Assembly (NCBI RefSeq): GCF_000472545.1
Contig: NZ_AWZV01000026.1
Location: 44,695 to 108,694, forward strand
DNA: 64,000 bases
Source: Burkholderia sp. WSM2232
GTDB lineage: Bacteria; Pseudomonadota; Gammaproteobacteria; Burkholderiales; Burkholderiaceae
Direction of reading: 5' to 3'
The notes beneath the pieces are model-generated. The model did no database searches and was not told the origin of the DNA. It worked only from the letters and a program-made list of their open reading frames with translations. Below are positions 16,645-25,225 of the stretch, in pieces. The translations under genes and the position numbers were made by a program. Each line of letters starts with the position of its first letter. The stretch's first letter is position 1.

Positions 16645-17742
16645 TCAGTAGTCGACCGGCAACGGGTCAAGGCTACGCCACATATACCAGGTGGCGACCG
16701 TGCGCCACGGCTCCCAGTTCGCAGCGACCTCGCGCGCTTCGCTGCGCGTGACCGGCTCGCCGCTGAAGTAATTGACGCTGATGGCGCGGATCAGACCGAG
16801 GTCGTCGAGCGGCAGCACGTCGGGACGCGAGAGGTTGAAGATGAGGAACATCTCCGCGGTCCAGCGGCCGATGCCGCGAATCTGCGTGAGTTCGGCAATC
16901 ACCGCCTCGTCTTCCATCGAGCGCCATTTGCCTACGTGCAACGCGCCTGAAACGAAATGCTGCGCGAGGTCGAGCACATACTCCGCCTTGCGTCTGGACA
17001 AACCGCACGCCGTCAGCTTTTCCTGACCCAGCTTGATGAACTGCTGCGGCACGAGCTTTGGACAGGCAGCCGCGACTTTCGCCCACACGGCCTGCGCGGA
17101 CGCCACCGAAATCTGCTGGCCGACCACCGAACGCGCGAGCGTGACGAACGGATCGCCGCGGCTTAGCAGATGCACGGGGCCGAACTTCGGAATCAGCTTT
17201 TTCAAAATGCGGTCGCGCTTGACGAGGTCGGCGCACGCCTTGTCCCAGTAATCCGGGCGCGTTGCTTCAGGCGTCAGGCCGCCGATCTGCACCGGCACGG
17301 CGACCTCGCTTACGCTCGCCGTCTCGCCGCCCGCCGCAGATGACGACGCGCGCGTCTTGCGCACGATCTCGGCTTCCTGGCCACCTTGCGTCTTCGGGAC
17401 ACGCGCGAGTTCTTGCACGTCGCCCGCGAGTTCCGCAGGCAATGCACCATTGCCGCCGATGCCACTCGTGCCCTTGCCGCGCGAGGTCTTCACAGACGAT
17501 GTCTTTGCGCGCTTCGCAGCGGCGTGAGACGTAGGTGCGGATGCGCCATTGAGCACGCGCTTGGCGGCGGCTTTCTTCGCCGCGCCAGCCGCGTTCTTCG
17601 TGCCCGCTCCCACGCCTTTCGACGATGCTGCCTTCACCGCGCCGCTTGCCTGACGCGCCGACGTTCGGGTCGACTTTGCCGCGGCTGCCGCGTTTGTTTG
17701 AGACGTGGCTCGTTTAGCCGGCGTCTTCGTGGCCGTTGCCAT
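16645..17742 (-). CDS. DNA-3-methyladenine glycosylase (AlkA-type HhH-GPD) with a basic low-complexity N-terminal tail
   Basis: The C-terminal 210 residues form an HhH-GPD glycosylase that removes alkylated bases. ARSVVGQQISVASAQAVWAKV, the helix-hairpin-helix TQIRGIGRWTAEMFLIF and PLDDLGLIRAI, with the catalytic Asp next to the hairpin, are all present. The first 150 residues are not part of the fold: they are rich in Ala, Lys, Thr and Ser (AKKAAAKR, AAAKRAKTSSVK) and resemble histone H1-like tails. The ATG at 17742 follows a strong GGAGG. Cytoplasmic; base-excision repair. It lies directly after cysS. Confidence 0.9.
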   Translation of the reverse strand: MATATKTPAKRATSQTNAAAAAKSTRTSARQASGAVKAASSKGVGAGTKNAAGAAKKAAAKRVLNGASAPTSHAAAKRAKTSSVKTSRGKGTSGIGGNGALPAELAGDVQELARVPKTQGGQEAEIVRKTRASSSAAGGETASVSEVAVPVQIGGLTPEATRPDYWDKACADLVKRDRILKKLIPKFGPVHLLSRGDPFVTLARSVVGQQISVASAQAVWAKVAAACPKLVPQQFIKLGQEKLTACGLSRRKAEYVLDLAQHFVSGALHVGKWRSMEDEAVIAELTQIRGIGRWTAEMFLIFNLSRPDVLPLDDLGLIRAISVNYFSGEPVTRSEAREVAANWEPWRTVATWYMWRSLDPLPVDY

Positions 17743-17789
17743 CCTGCCTCCTGCCTGGCGAGTCGTTCAGAGGGAAGTACGAGGTGCGC

Positions 17790-19187
17790 TCACACGCGCC
17801 GCCACTCGGTCAACCCGCCGGGTTTGTCTTCAAGTGCAACGCCGGCCTCGAGCAATTCGGCCCGGATCCGGTCTGCTGCCGCATAGTCCTTCGCCTGCTT
17901 CGCGGCCACACGCTCGGCGATCTTCGCTTCGATCGCGGCGGGCTCGAGAGCGCCTTGTACCGCGGCGCCCGCTGCCTGCTGCAGGTATGCACGCGGCTCG
18001 CGCCCGAGCAGCCCGAGCACTGCACCCAGCGAGCGCAATTGACGGGCCAGCGCGGGGTCGCGCGTGCGGTTCACTTCTGTTGCCAACTCGAACAACACCG
18101 AGACCGCAACCGGCGTGTTGAAGTCGTCATTCATGGCTGCCTGGAATCGCTGCGCATGCGCTTCGTTCCAGTCGAGCGCGGCGCCGTCCGGCGTCACGTC
18201 CTTGAGCGCCGTATAGAGGCGGCCCAGTGCGTTGCGGGCGTCGTCGATATGCACGTCGCTATAGTTCAGCGGCGAACGGTAATGCGCGCGTGCGATGAAA
18301 AATCGCACGACCTCGGCATCGTACTGCGCCAATACCTCGCGAATCGTAAAGAAATTATTCAACGACTTCGACATCTTCTCATTGTCGATCTGCACGTAGC
18401 CGTTGTGCATCCAGTAATTCACGAACGGTTGACCCGTCGCAGCTTCGCTTTGCGCGATTTCGTTTTCGTGGTGCGGAAACTGCAGATCCTGGCCGCCGCC
18501 ATGAATGTCGAAATGTTCGCCGAGCAACGTGCAGCCCATTGCCGAGCATTCGATATGCCAACCAGGACGGCCGCGCCCGTACTTCGAGTCCCAGCCGGTG
18601 TCGGCCGGTTCGTCGGCTTTCGACTGCTTCCACAGCACGAAGTCGAGCGGGTCTTCTTTTGCGTCGTTCGCGGCGACGCGCTCGCCCGCGCGCAGGTCTT
18701 CGAGCGATTTGCCGGAGAGCTTGCCGTAGCCTGCGAACTTGCGCACCGAGTAGTTCACGTCGCCGTCTTTGGCCTGATACGCGTAGCCGTTCGCCTCGAG
18801 CTTCTCGATCATGCCGAGCATCTGCGGGATGAAGTCGGTCGCGCGTGGCTCGAGGTCGGGCCGCGCGATGCCGAGCGCGTCCGCGTCTTCATGCAAGGCA
18901 TGGATGAAGCGGTCGGTCAGCGACTTGATAGTCTCGCCGTTTTCGACAGCGCGACGGATGATCTTGTCTTCGATGTCCGTGATATTGCGCACGTACGTCA
19001 CCTGATAGCCGAGCGCGCGCAGCCACCGCTGCACGATGTCGAACACGACCATGACACGCGCATGACCGACGTGACAATAGTCGTACACGGTCATCCCGCA
19101 CACGTACATCCGCACGACGCCGGGTTGGAGGGGCACGAAGATTTGCTTGTCACGCGCGAGCGTGTTGTAGATGCGCAGTGATTCCAT
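17790..19187 (-). CDS. cysS: Cysteine--tRNA ligase
   Basis: Cysteinyl-tRNA synthetase, 465 residues. The zinc- and ATP-binding start VRMYVCGMTVYDYCHVGHAR holds the HIGH-type motif, MGCTLLGEHFDIHGGGQDLQFPHHENEIAQSEA is the specificity region, and EKMSKSLNN is the KMSKS loop. I chose the ATG at 19187 (MESLRIYNTL), the usual family start; the frame is open to 19388, but the extra residues are unlike any synthetase. A leader of roughly 280 bases seems to precede it. It heads the minus-strand block. Confidence 0.96.
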   Translation of the reverse strand: MESLRIYNTLARDKQIFVPLQPGVVRMYVCGMTVYDYCHVGHARVMVVFDIVQRWLRALGYQVTYVRNITDIEDKIIRRAVENGETIKSLTDRFIHALHEDADALGIARPDLEPRATDFIPQMLGMIEKLEANGYAYQAKDGDVNYSVRKFAGYGKLSGKSLEDLRAGERVAANDAKEDPLDFVLWKQSKADEPADTGWDSKYGRGRPGWHIECSAMGCTLLGEHFDIHGGGQDLQFPHHENEIAQSEAATGQPFVNYWMHNGYVQIDNEKMSKSLNNFFTIREVLAQYDAEVVRFFIARAHYRSPLNYSDVHIDDARNALGRLYTALKDVTPDGAALDWNEAHAQRFQAAMNDDFNTPVAVSVLFELATEVNRTRDPALARQLRSLGAVLGLLGREPRAYLQQAAGAAVQGALEPAAIEAKIAERVAAKQAKDYAAADRIRAELLEAGVALEDKPGGLTEWRRV

Positions 19188-19494
19188 AGAGAACGGTGCG
19201 TGGGCCGAAAGAAATCCGCCATATTTCATGCGTGCCGCCTTCTGAACCGGAAGGCGCAGACGTACTGTTGGCTGACTCGGCCGGGCTTTGTACAGAATAT
19301 TGCCCGGCAGTCGACACACGCACAACAGCGACTGTTGAAACACGCACAGCAGCGAACCGATGCACCTCGTGCGGCGGTCAGACTGCAATCACGGCGGAGA
19401 CGACCACGAGTGGCGAAAAGACAGCCGGCGGTTCGACGGAACGCGCAGACCTTTTGTTAGAATGGCTCGGAGTATAACATCCAGACCCGAGCCT
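19188..19494. other. Divergent spacer between cysS and the TPR gene, with a putative cysS promoter
   Basis: At 19471-19479 the minus strand reads TGTTATACT, an extended -10 box that would start cysS with a leader of about 280 bases. The leader can form a CGCCTTC/GAAGGCG hairpin near 19238-19254 and holds two copies of a 16-base word (ACACGCACAACAGCGA at 19316-19331, one mismatch at 19340-19355). I see no T-box, no riboswitch fold and no gene. Confidence 0.45.
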
Positions 19495-20535
19495 ATGAAA
19501 CCTTCCAGCGGCCGCGCGCGCAGCGCTGCGACCCTCGCCGCGACGGCGTTTGGTGGCCCCGCCGGCGCCCCCTCCGGAGCCCCCTCAGGTGCATCCAAAG
19601 GCGCCTCCACAGGTGCACTGTCAGGCGCACTTGCGGGTGCGTTGAATCGAGCCTCGCGCGATGCCTCGTCCGGCGCATCGAATCGTGCACCGTCCGGTGC
19701 CTCGCCTGCTGCCTCTGCTGTTGCCTCCGCTGTTGCCTCTGCTGTTGCCTCCGCTGTTGCTTCATCCGACGCCCGCTTCAATGCCTCAGCGGGCGGCTCG
19801 ATGCACGGCTTCACGCAAGGCGCGCGCAGCACCATTGCGCGCAGGCTTGTGCGCGCCGTCGCCATGGCGCTCGCGCTCGGCATGCTGCCAGGCGCCGCTG
19901 CCTTTGCGCAAAAAACGCCCACCATGCCACAAGGCCCTGCGGTGCGCGACAACACGCCGGAAATCGACGCGTCCATTGCACAGAAAGACTGGCAAGCGTC
20001 CTTGACGCAGCTCGATGCGCGCATCGCGTCGAATCCGCGCGACGCCCAGGCAAAGTTTAAACGCGCTACCGTGCTTGCGCATCTGAACCGCGACGACGAA
20101 GCGATCAGCGCGTTCACCGAACTCACGCAGCTGTATCCGGAGTTGCCGGAGCCGTACAACAATCTGGCCGCGCTGTACGCGAAACATGGCCGCTATGTCG
20201 AAGCGCGTGCCGCGCTCGAAACCGCAACCAAGGTCAACCCCGGCTACGGTCTCGCTTACGAGAATCTGGGCGATCTCTATCTGCGCATGGCCAACGAAGC
20301 CTACCGGCGCGCGCAGAGCCTCGGCAAGACGAGCGCGGCGACCACGCAGCGGATTGCCGACATCCAGAAGATCGTGGCACCGCCCAAGCCGGGCAAGGCG
20401 CCTAAACGGGCCGCTGCCGCACCCGAAAACTACACGCCCGGCACGACCGCCAACATGACGCAAACGCCGAGCTTCCAGTACGGCGGCGCAAACGGCTCGC
20501 TCGCCATGCCGCCTTACATGGCGCCCTCGCAATAA
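19495..20535 (+). CDS. Exported tetratricopeptide-repeat protein (start uncertain)
   Basis: The conserved part is a TPR protein. After a signal-like segment (ALALGMLPGAAAFAQ), residues such as DWQASLTQLDARIASNPRDAQAKFKRATVLAHLNRDDEAISAFTEL and LYAKHGRYVEARAALETATKVNPGYGLAYENLGDLYLRMA form three or four TPR units, so it probably binds protein partners in the periplasm. The first 100 residues from the ATG at 19495 are nearly pure Gly/Ala/Ser repeats. The ATG at 19801 would put the signal peptide at the true N-terminus and give 244 residues. Neither start has a good ribosome-binding site. The cyclophilin gene follows at 67 bp. Confidence 0.8.
   Translation: MKPSSGRARSAATLAATAFGGPAGAPSGAPSGASKGASTGALSGALAGALNRASRDASSGASNRAPSGASPAASAVASAVASAVASAVASSDARFNASAGGSMHGFTQGARSTIARRLVRAVAMALALGMLPGAAAFAQKTPTMPQGPAVRDNTPEIDASIAQKDWQASLTQLDARIASNPRDAQAKFKRATVLAHLNRDDEAISAFTELTQLYPELPEPYNNLAALYAKHGRYVEARAALETATKVNPGYGLAYENLGDLYLRMANEAYRRAQSLGKTSAATTQRIADIQKIVAPPKPGKAPKRAAAAPENYTPGTTANMTQTPSFQYGGANGSLAMPPYMAPSQ
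19711..19758 (+). repeat. Twelve-base tandem repeat, four copies
   Basis: GCCTCTGCTGTT and GCCTCCGCTGTT alternate twice each, giving a 24-base super-unit that encodes SAVASAVA in the TPR frame. The repeat keeps the frame, so copy changes would alter only the length of the N-terminal Ala/Ser tract. Confidence 0.85.
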
Positions 20536-20602
20536 CGCGGTAACGCGGCCACTGACGCCGCCCTGTTGCTGTCATACGTTTTTTCCAACCCTGAGGATTT
20601 TC

Positions 20603-21187
20603 ATGAAATGGTTGATGTTGGCGCTCGGCAGCGCCGCCCTGATCGCGAACGCTCCCGCGTTCGCCCAGTCCGGTTCGCAAGCCGCGCATCCGTCCGTCCT
20701 CCTCAAGACGTCGGAAGGCGATATTCGCGTCGAGCTGTATCCTGAGAAAGCGCCCAGGACGGTTGCGAACTTTCTCGACTACGTGAAGTCTGGGCAGTAC
20801 AGCGGCACGATCTTTCATCGCGTGATTCGCGGCTTCATGATTCAGGGCGGCGGCTACACGCAGAGCTTCGCCGAGAAGCCCACGCGCGCGCCGATTCCGC
20901 TCGAAAGCCGCAACGGTCTGAAGAACAGCGTGGGTACGCTCGCGATGGCACGCACGAGTGACCCGAACTCGGCCACCGCGCAATTCTTCATCAACACCGT
21001 GGACAACGCGGGCCTCGACTATCCGAATCCGGACGGCAACGGCTACGCGGTGTTCGGCAAGGTCACGAGCGGCATGGACGTCGTCAAGAAGATCGAAGCT
21101 GCGCCGACCACCACGCGCGGACCGATGGGCGACGTGCCGCAAAAGCCGATCGTGATCGAATCGGCTAGCGTGGTCGGCAGCAAGTGA
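20603..21187 (+). CDS. Periplasmic peptidyl-prolyl cis-trans isomerase, cyclophilin type
   Basis: A 194-residue cyclophilin with a signal peptide (MKWLMLALGSAALIANAPAF, cleavage after AFA) that speeds proline isomerisation in secreted proteins. The core shows FHRVIRGFMIQGGGYT with the catalytic Arg, NSVGTLAMARTSDPNSATAQFFINTVDN and GYAVFGKVTSGMDVV. It is PpiA-like by location. A GAGGA ribosome-binding site precedes the ATG. It is followed by a second, signal-less cyclophilin, probably a duplication, since the two cores are highly alike. Confidence 0.95.
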   Translation: MKWLMLALGSAALIANAPAFAQSGSQAAHPSVLLKTSEGDIRVELYPEKAPRTVANFLDYVKSGQYSGTIFHRVIRGFMIQGGGYTQSFAEKPTRAPIPLESRNGLKNSVGTLAMARTSDPNSATAQFFINTVDNAGLDYPNPDGNGYAVFGKVTSGMDVVKKIEAAPTTTRGPMGDVPQKPIVIESASVVGSK

Positions 21188-21354
21188 AGCACAGGTCGAG
21201 AACAAGAAAGGAACAGGTAACGCAAGCGTAGAAGCGTCACACTCACGCCCCCGCGCGGCCGCCGTCACCCGCATGACAGTGCGCGGAACGTTCCATCAGC
21301 GCACGACGGCGTGCCGCGTTCTCTCCACCCACCCGTTCATCAAAGGATTCCATC

Positions 21355-21849
21355 ATGGTTGAACTGCATACGAATCACGGCGTCATCAAACTCGAACTGG
21401 ACGCCGAGAAGGCACCGAAGTCGGTTGAGAACTTCCTCAACTACGTGAAGGCCGGCTATTACGACAACACGGTGTTTCACCGCGTGATCGACGGCTTCAT
21501 GATTCAGGGCGGCGGCTTTGAGCCCGGCATGAAGCAGAAGCCGACGGCCGAGCCGATCAACAACGAAGCGAACAACGGTCTGAAGAACGTGAACGGCTCC
21601 ATCGCGATGGCGCGCACCAACGACCCGCATTCGGCGACGGCGCAGTTCTTCATCAACGTGAACGACAACGACTTCCTGAACCACTCGTCGCCCACGCCGC
21701 AAGGCTGGGGCTATGCGGTGTTCGGCAAGGTCGTCGAAGGCATGGACATCGTCGAGAAGATCAAGAAGGTCAAAACGGGTTCGAAGGGCTTCCATCAGGA
21801 CGTGCCGGTTGACGACGTCGTGATCGAAAAAGCCGTGATCGTCGACTGA
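21355..21849 (+). CDS. ppiB: Cytoplasmic peptidyl-prolyl cis-trans isomerase B
   Basis: A 164-residue cyclophilin without a signal peptide. It starts MVELHTNHGVIKLELDAEKAPKSVENFL and contains FHRVIDGFMIQGGGFEPGM and NPDPHSATAQFF-type residues (TNDPHSATAQFFINVNDNDFL). Length equals E. coli PpiB. It acts as a folding helper in the cytoplasm. It lies 44 bp upstream of lpxH, the same order as in many beta- and gammaproteobacteria, with cysS nearby. Confidence 0.95.
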   Translation: MVELHTNHGVIKLELDAEKAPKSVENFLNYVKAGYYDNTVFHRVIDGFMIQGGGFEPGMKQKPTAEPINNEANNGLKNVNGSIAMARTNDPHSATAQFFINVNDNDFLNHSSPTPQGWGYAVFGKVVEGMDIVEKIKKVKTGSKGFHQDVPVDDVVIEKAVIVD

Positions 21850-21893
21850 TCGCGCACGCGCCTTCACTAAAAGCTGAAAGACAGGCACCTTCA

Positions 21894-22691
21894 ATGCTGC
21901 AAGAAACGCCGCTGCGAAGCGTCGCTGCGGGCGTGCCTGGCGAGGGCCAACGCCCGCACGCCGCACGCCCGTTTTTGTTCCTCTCCGACATTCATTTGAG
22001 CGAGGCGATCCCGCGCACGGTCGCCGCGTTCGAACACTTCATTCGCGTCACCGCAGACCAGGCCGACTCCGTTTTCATTCTCGGCGACCTGTTCGAGTAC
22101 TGGATTGGCGACGACATGCTGGCCGAGCCGTTCGCAGCGCGTATGGCCGCGCTGCTGCATACGCTCACCGAGCGCGGCATTGCGCTTTACATCATGCACG
22201 GCAACCGGGATTTTTTGCTGGGCAAGCGCTTTATGAAAGCGGCCGGCGCGATCTGGCTGCCCGACCCGATTGTGATTACCGCATTCGGTACGCGGGTCGC
22301 GCTCGCACACGGCGACCGCCTGTGCACCGCCGATCGCGGTTATCAGCTATTCCGCCGATTCGCGCGCATTCGTCTTGCGCAGTTGCTGTTTCTCGCTTCG
22401 CCGCTTTCGTGGCGTCAGGCGCTCGCGGAGAACATGCGGGCAAAGAGCGAGGACGGCCGAATGCGTCCTGTTTCGCTGAAGTACGACGTGACGCCCAAAG
22501 GCGTCGCAGCTTTGTTCAAGTGGTCGAAAGCGGCCACGATAATTCACGGGCACACACACCGCCCCGCGCGTCATCGGGAACCCGGCGGCATACGCTGGGT
22601 GCTGCCCGACTGGGACCTCGATCACGGCGAACGGCGCGGCGGCTACCTGCGTATCGACGCTGAAGGGATCAGGGCGTTGCCGCTCGATTGA
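21894..22691 (+). CDS. lpxH: UDP-2,3-diacylglucosamine diphosphatase
   Basis: A metallophosphoesterase of lipid A synthesis that splits UDP-2,3-diacylglucosamine to lipid X and UMP at the inner face of the cytoplasmic membrane. All metal motifs are in place: SDIHLS, ILGDLFEYWIGDD, MHGNRDFLLG, LAHGDRLCT and IHGHTHRPARH. At 265 residues it has about 20 extra N-terminal residues before FLFLSDIHL, so a later start is possible though no ATG is available before the core. It follows ppiB and converges on cysE. Confidence 0.95.
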   Translation: MLQETPLRSVAAGVPGEGQRPHAARPFLFLSDIHLSEAIPRTVAAFEHFIRVTADQADSVFILGDLFEYWIGDDMLAEPFAARMAALLHTLTERGIALYIMHGNRDFLLGKRFMKAAGAIWLPDPIVITAFGTRVALAHGDRLCTADRGYQLFRRFARIRLAQLLFLASPLSWRQALAENMRAKSEDGRMRPVSLKYDVTPKGVAALFKWSKAATIIHGHTHRPARHREPGGIRWVLPDWDLDHGERRGGYLRIDAEGIRALPLD

Positions 22692-22800
22692 GCGGGATGC
22701 TCGCTAAGCATCATTCAGCGTCGAGGCGCTCCGATGTGATCTGCCGCGACGGTGTGCCACGCGCCTTCATCGCACGCGGCAATGCGCCCGCTTCATGCAT

Positions 22801-23808
22801 TCAACGCGCCGTCACGGCCCCGTCCACCTTGCCCGCGATCGCCGCGGACAGACGCCGCAAATCGAGCAGCGCTGCGTCGGCGCCTTGCAGTCCCTCGAGA
22901 CTCGTGCCCAGATGCTCGAGTGCCATCACGATCTCGTCGATGCGCTTTGCTTGCGTCGCCGCATGATCGATCAGCCCGTGGATAGCCAGCGACACAGGGT
23001 CGTCCGCATTTGGTGTAATGCCGTATGCGCAGAACGTGCTGCGCCGCTCGCTTGCGGCCTTGCCGCCCTCACTCTCGCGCGTTTCGCCAGTGGACGACGG
23101 GCATTCCACCGCAGCGCCCTCGGACGCTGCGCTCGCGCGGCCATTGGCAACCGCTGCGGCTTTTGCCACGACCGTGGCAGCCGAAACCGCCGCAGCAGCC
23201 GCCACGGAGCCCGGCGCGGCCCGTGACGCGGCTCCTGACGCCGAAGCCAAAGCGGCTCCGGCACCGGCAGCCGAACCGACACCGGAGGCCGCCGCAGGCA
23301 CGATGATCCGCGCGGGATTGCCGACCGCCGTGCCGCCGGCCGGCACAGGCTTCGTCACCACGGCATTGGAGCCGATCTTCGCATCCGCGCCGATCGTGAA
23401 ACCGCCGAGCACCTTTGCGCCCGCGCCGACGATCACGCCGCGCTCGAGCGTCGGGTGCCGCTTCGCGCCGCGCGTGAGCGACGTGCCGCCAAGCGTCACG
23501 CCCTGGTAGATCGTGCAATCGTCGCCGATCTGCGCGGTCTCGCCAATCACGACACCCATTCCGTGATCGATGAACACGCGCCGCCCGAGCGTCGCGCCCG
23601 GATGAATTTCGATGCCGGTCATGAAGCGCGCCATCTGCGAAATGAACCGCGCGAGCCAGCGGCGCCGCGCCTGCCAGCATGCATGCGCGAACCTGTGCAG
23701 CACCAGCGCATGCAGGCCCGGATAACACGTGAGCACTTCCCAGGCACTGCGAGCGGCGGGATCGCGCTCGCGGATCGTGGCAATGTCTTCGCGAAGTCTC
23801 GTGAACAT
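22801..23808 (-). CDS. cysE: Serine O-acetyltransferase with an Ala-rich linker before its C-terminal tail
   Basis: The enzyme acetylates serine to feed cysteine synthesis. FTRLREDIATIRERDPAARS starts the protein; the left-handed beta-helix has IHPGATLGRRVFIDHGMGVVIGETAQIGDDCTIYQGVTLGGTS and ends at VGNPARII. A stretch of about 75 residues, mostly Ala, Ser and Gly, follows, and then a conserved-looking tail FCAYGITPNADDPVSLAIHGLIDHAA ending in a helical segment. With 335 residues it is longer than most short-form SATs. I chose the ATG at 23808; a frame to 23844 adds 12 residues not expected of the family. Confidence 0.93.
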   Translation of the reverse strand: MFTRLREDIATIRERDPAARSAWEVLTCYPGLHALVLHRFAHACWQARRRWLARFISQMARFMTGIEIHPGATLGRRVFIDHGMGVVIGETAQIGDDCTIYQGVTLGGTSLTRGAKRHPTLERGVIVGAGAKVLGGFTIGADAKIGSNAVVTKPVPAGGTAVGNPARIIVPAAASGVGSAAGAGAALASASGAASRAAPGSVAAAAAVSAATVVAKAAAVANGRASAASEGAAVECPSSTGETRESEGGKAASERRSTFCAYGITPNADDPVSLAIHGLIDHAATQAKRIDEIVMALEHLGTSLEGLQGADAALLDLRRLSAAIAGKVDGAVTAR

Positions 23809-24022
23809 GGCAGGGACGATGTGTTGTGGGGAAAAAGGCCGCATGCGGACGACGGCATGCGCGCGTGCAGGGCTGCCGTATAGCAGGTCGGCAGCTTTGC
23901 TTAGAACGTTTCGAGGATTGTAGGACGGTTCCCTAAAACCTGCCGGAAGTCCATGTAGCGCAAAAGGTCGTCGTGTTAGTCGGCGTCCGCCAGCTCGCTG
24001 TCGGACTGCCTAGCGGGGCGCG

Positions 24023-24889
24023 TTAGCGCGCGCCGTCGTCTTTGCGGCTGGTCGCGAGCAGGATGTGCTTGGCGATGCCGCGCACGATGTTCACCTCCTC
24101 ACGCTCGAGGCCCGAACGGGCGAAAAGCCGCCGCAGGCGCGACATCAGCTTCTTCGGGTTAGCGGGATCGAGAAACTCGAGCGCAACGAGCGCGCTCTCG
24201 AGATGCGCGAACATGCTTTCGATGTCGTCGCTCGCGGCGCGCGGCCCTGCCGGTTCAGTGGCGGAGCCTGCGGGCACCGCGCCCGCCGTGTGCGGCGCAC
24301 GGCCTGACGCTGCGTTGGCGTTGGCGTCGGCCTCTGCGCCGCTCGTCAGATAGATCATGCGCAACTCATAGGCGAGCACCTGCACCGCCTGGGCGAGATT
24401 CAGCGAACTGTAGGCGGGATTGGCCGGAATATGCGCGAGCGCGCTACAGCGCTCGACATCTTCGTTCGACAAACCCGTGCGCTCGTTGCCGAACACAAGC
24501 GCGATCTCGCCGTGCAGGGCTTCGTCGCGCGCGAGACTGGCGGCCGCGCGCGGCGTCCATTGCGGCGGGCCGTATTCGCGCTGCCGCGCGGTCAGCGCGA
24601 CTGACCAGTGCACGCCTGAGAGCGCGTCGGCCAGCGTCGGCACGATGTGGGCGCAGGCGAGCACGTCGTCCGCGCCGCTCGCCATTGCAATGGCTTCCGG
24701 GTCGCCCTGCACGTTCGCCACGCGCGGCGAAACCAGCACGAGCCGCGAAAAACCCATGGTCTTGAGCGCGCGCGCCGCAGCGCCGACGTTACCTGGATGG
24801 CTCGGCTCGACGAGTACGAAGCGTGTCGATGTGAAGCCGCCGCGCAAATCGGCCACGGCGGGATCGGAAGAATGGTGGGTGTGGTCCAC
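24023..24889 (-). CDS. trmJ: tRNA (cytidine/uridine-2'-O-)-methyltransferase TrmJ
   Basis: A SpoU-class (SPOUT) methyltransferase that methylates the 2'-OH at position 32 of several tRNAs. Conserved parts are FVLVEPSHPGNVGAAARALKTMGFSRLVLVSP (motif 1, with the Asn-Val-Gly-Ala loop), ALVFGNERTGLSNEDVERC and IPANPAYSSLNLAQAVQVLAYELR (the knot). A variable Ala/Gly-rich insert follows, then a helical C-terminal part LMSRLRRLFARSGLEREEVNIVRGIAKHI typical of TrmJ. At 288 residues it is somewhat longer than E. coli TrmJ. Divergent from suhB. Confidence 0.93.
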   Translation of the reverse strand: MDHTHHSSDPAVADLRGGFTSTRFVLVEPSHPGNVGAAARALKTMGFSRLVLVSPRVANVQGDPEAIAMASGADDVLACAHIVPTLADALSGVHWSVALTARQREYGPPQWTPRAAASLARDEALHGEIALVFGNERTGLSNEDVERCSALAHIPANPAYSSLNLAQAVQVLAYELRMIYLTSGAEADANANAASGRAPHTAGAVPAGSATEPAGPRAASDDIESMFAHLESALVALEFLDPANPKKLMSRLRRLFARSGLEREEVNIVRGIAKHILLATSRKDDGAR

Positions 24890-25225
24890 GATGAGGTTCT
24901 GCTAGTCGGAGAACGCGTATGGTAGCGCCAACCCGACCGCCCTACCCGATGCGAGCGCTGCCGCGAGCCGCCGACTCAGGTAAAATACGCAAATTCGCGT
25001 CCGGCCTACACCACACTGCGCTGCACCCTGAGTCAACTCTCACGAGTGCATGCAGTCAGGCAAAGCCGGGCGCTTCGTTCTTATTCAATTCGTCTCCGTT
25101 GGCGGAATGCGCGCCGGTCCCGTACCGGGCAAGCTTTCCGTGCTGTTTCCGCGCCTCATCGAGGGCGCCTGTTAGCGCTCATTTACCGGCAAGCAGCCGT
25201 GCTGCCCCGGCACAAGGATCCGTCC
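24890..25225. other. Divergent spacer between trmJ and suhB
   Basis: 336 bp with a TAAAAT box at 24981-24986 (GTAAAATACG on the plus strand), a -10 form common upstream of genes in this window, so suhB may start near 24995 with a leader of about 230 bases. No -35 match, RNA gene or small gene was found. Confidence 0.4.

Noticed and set aside
19188..19470. T-box riboswitch in the cysS leader
   Set aside because: No T-box sequence, no antiterminator pair and no terminator; T-boxes are also essentially absent from betaproteobacteria.
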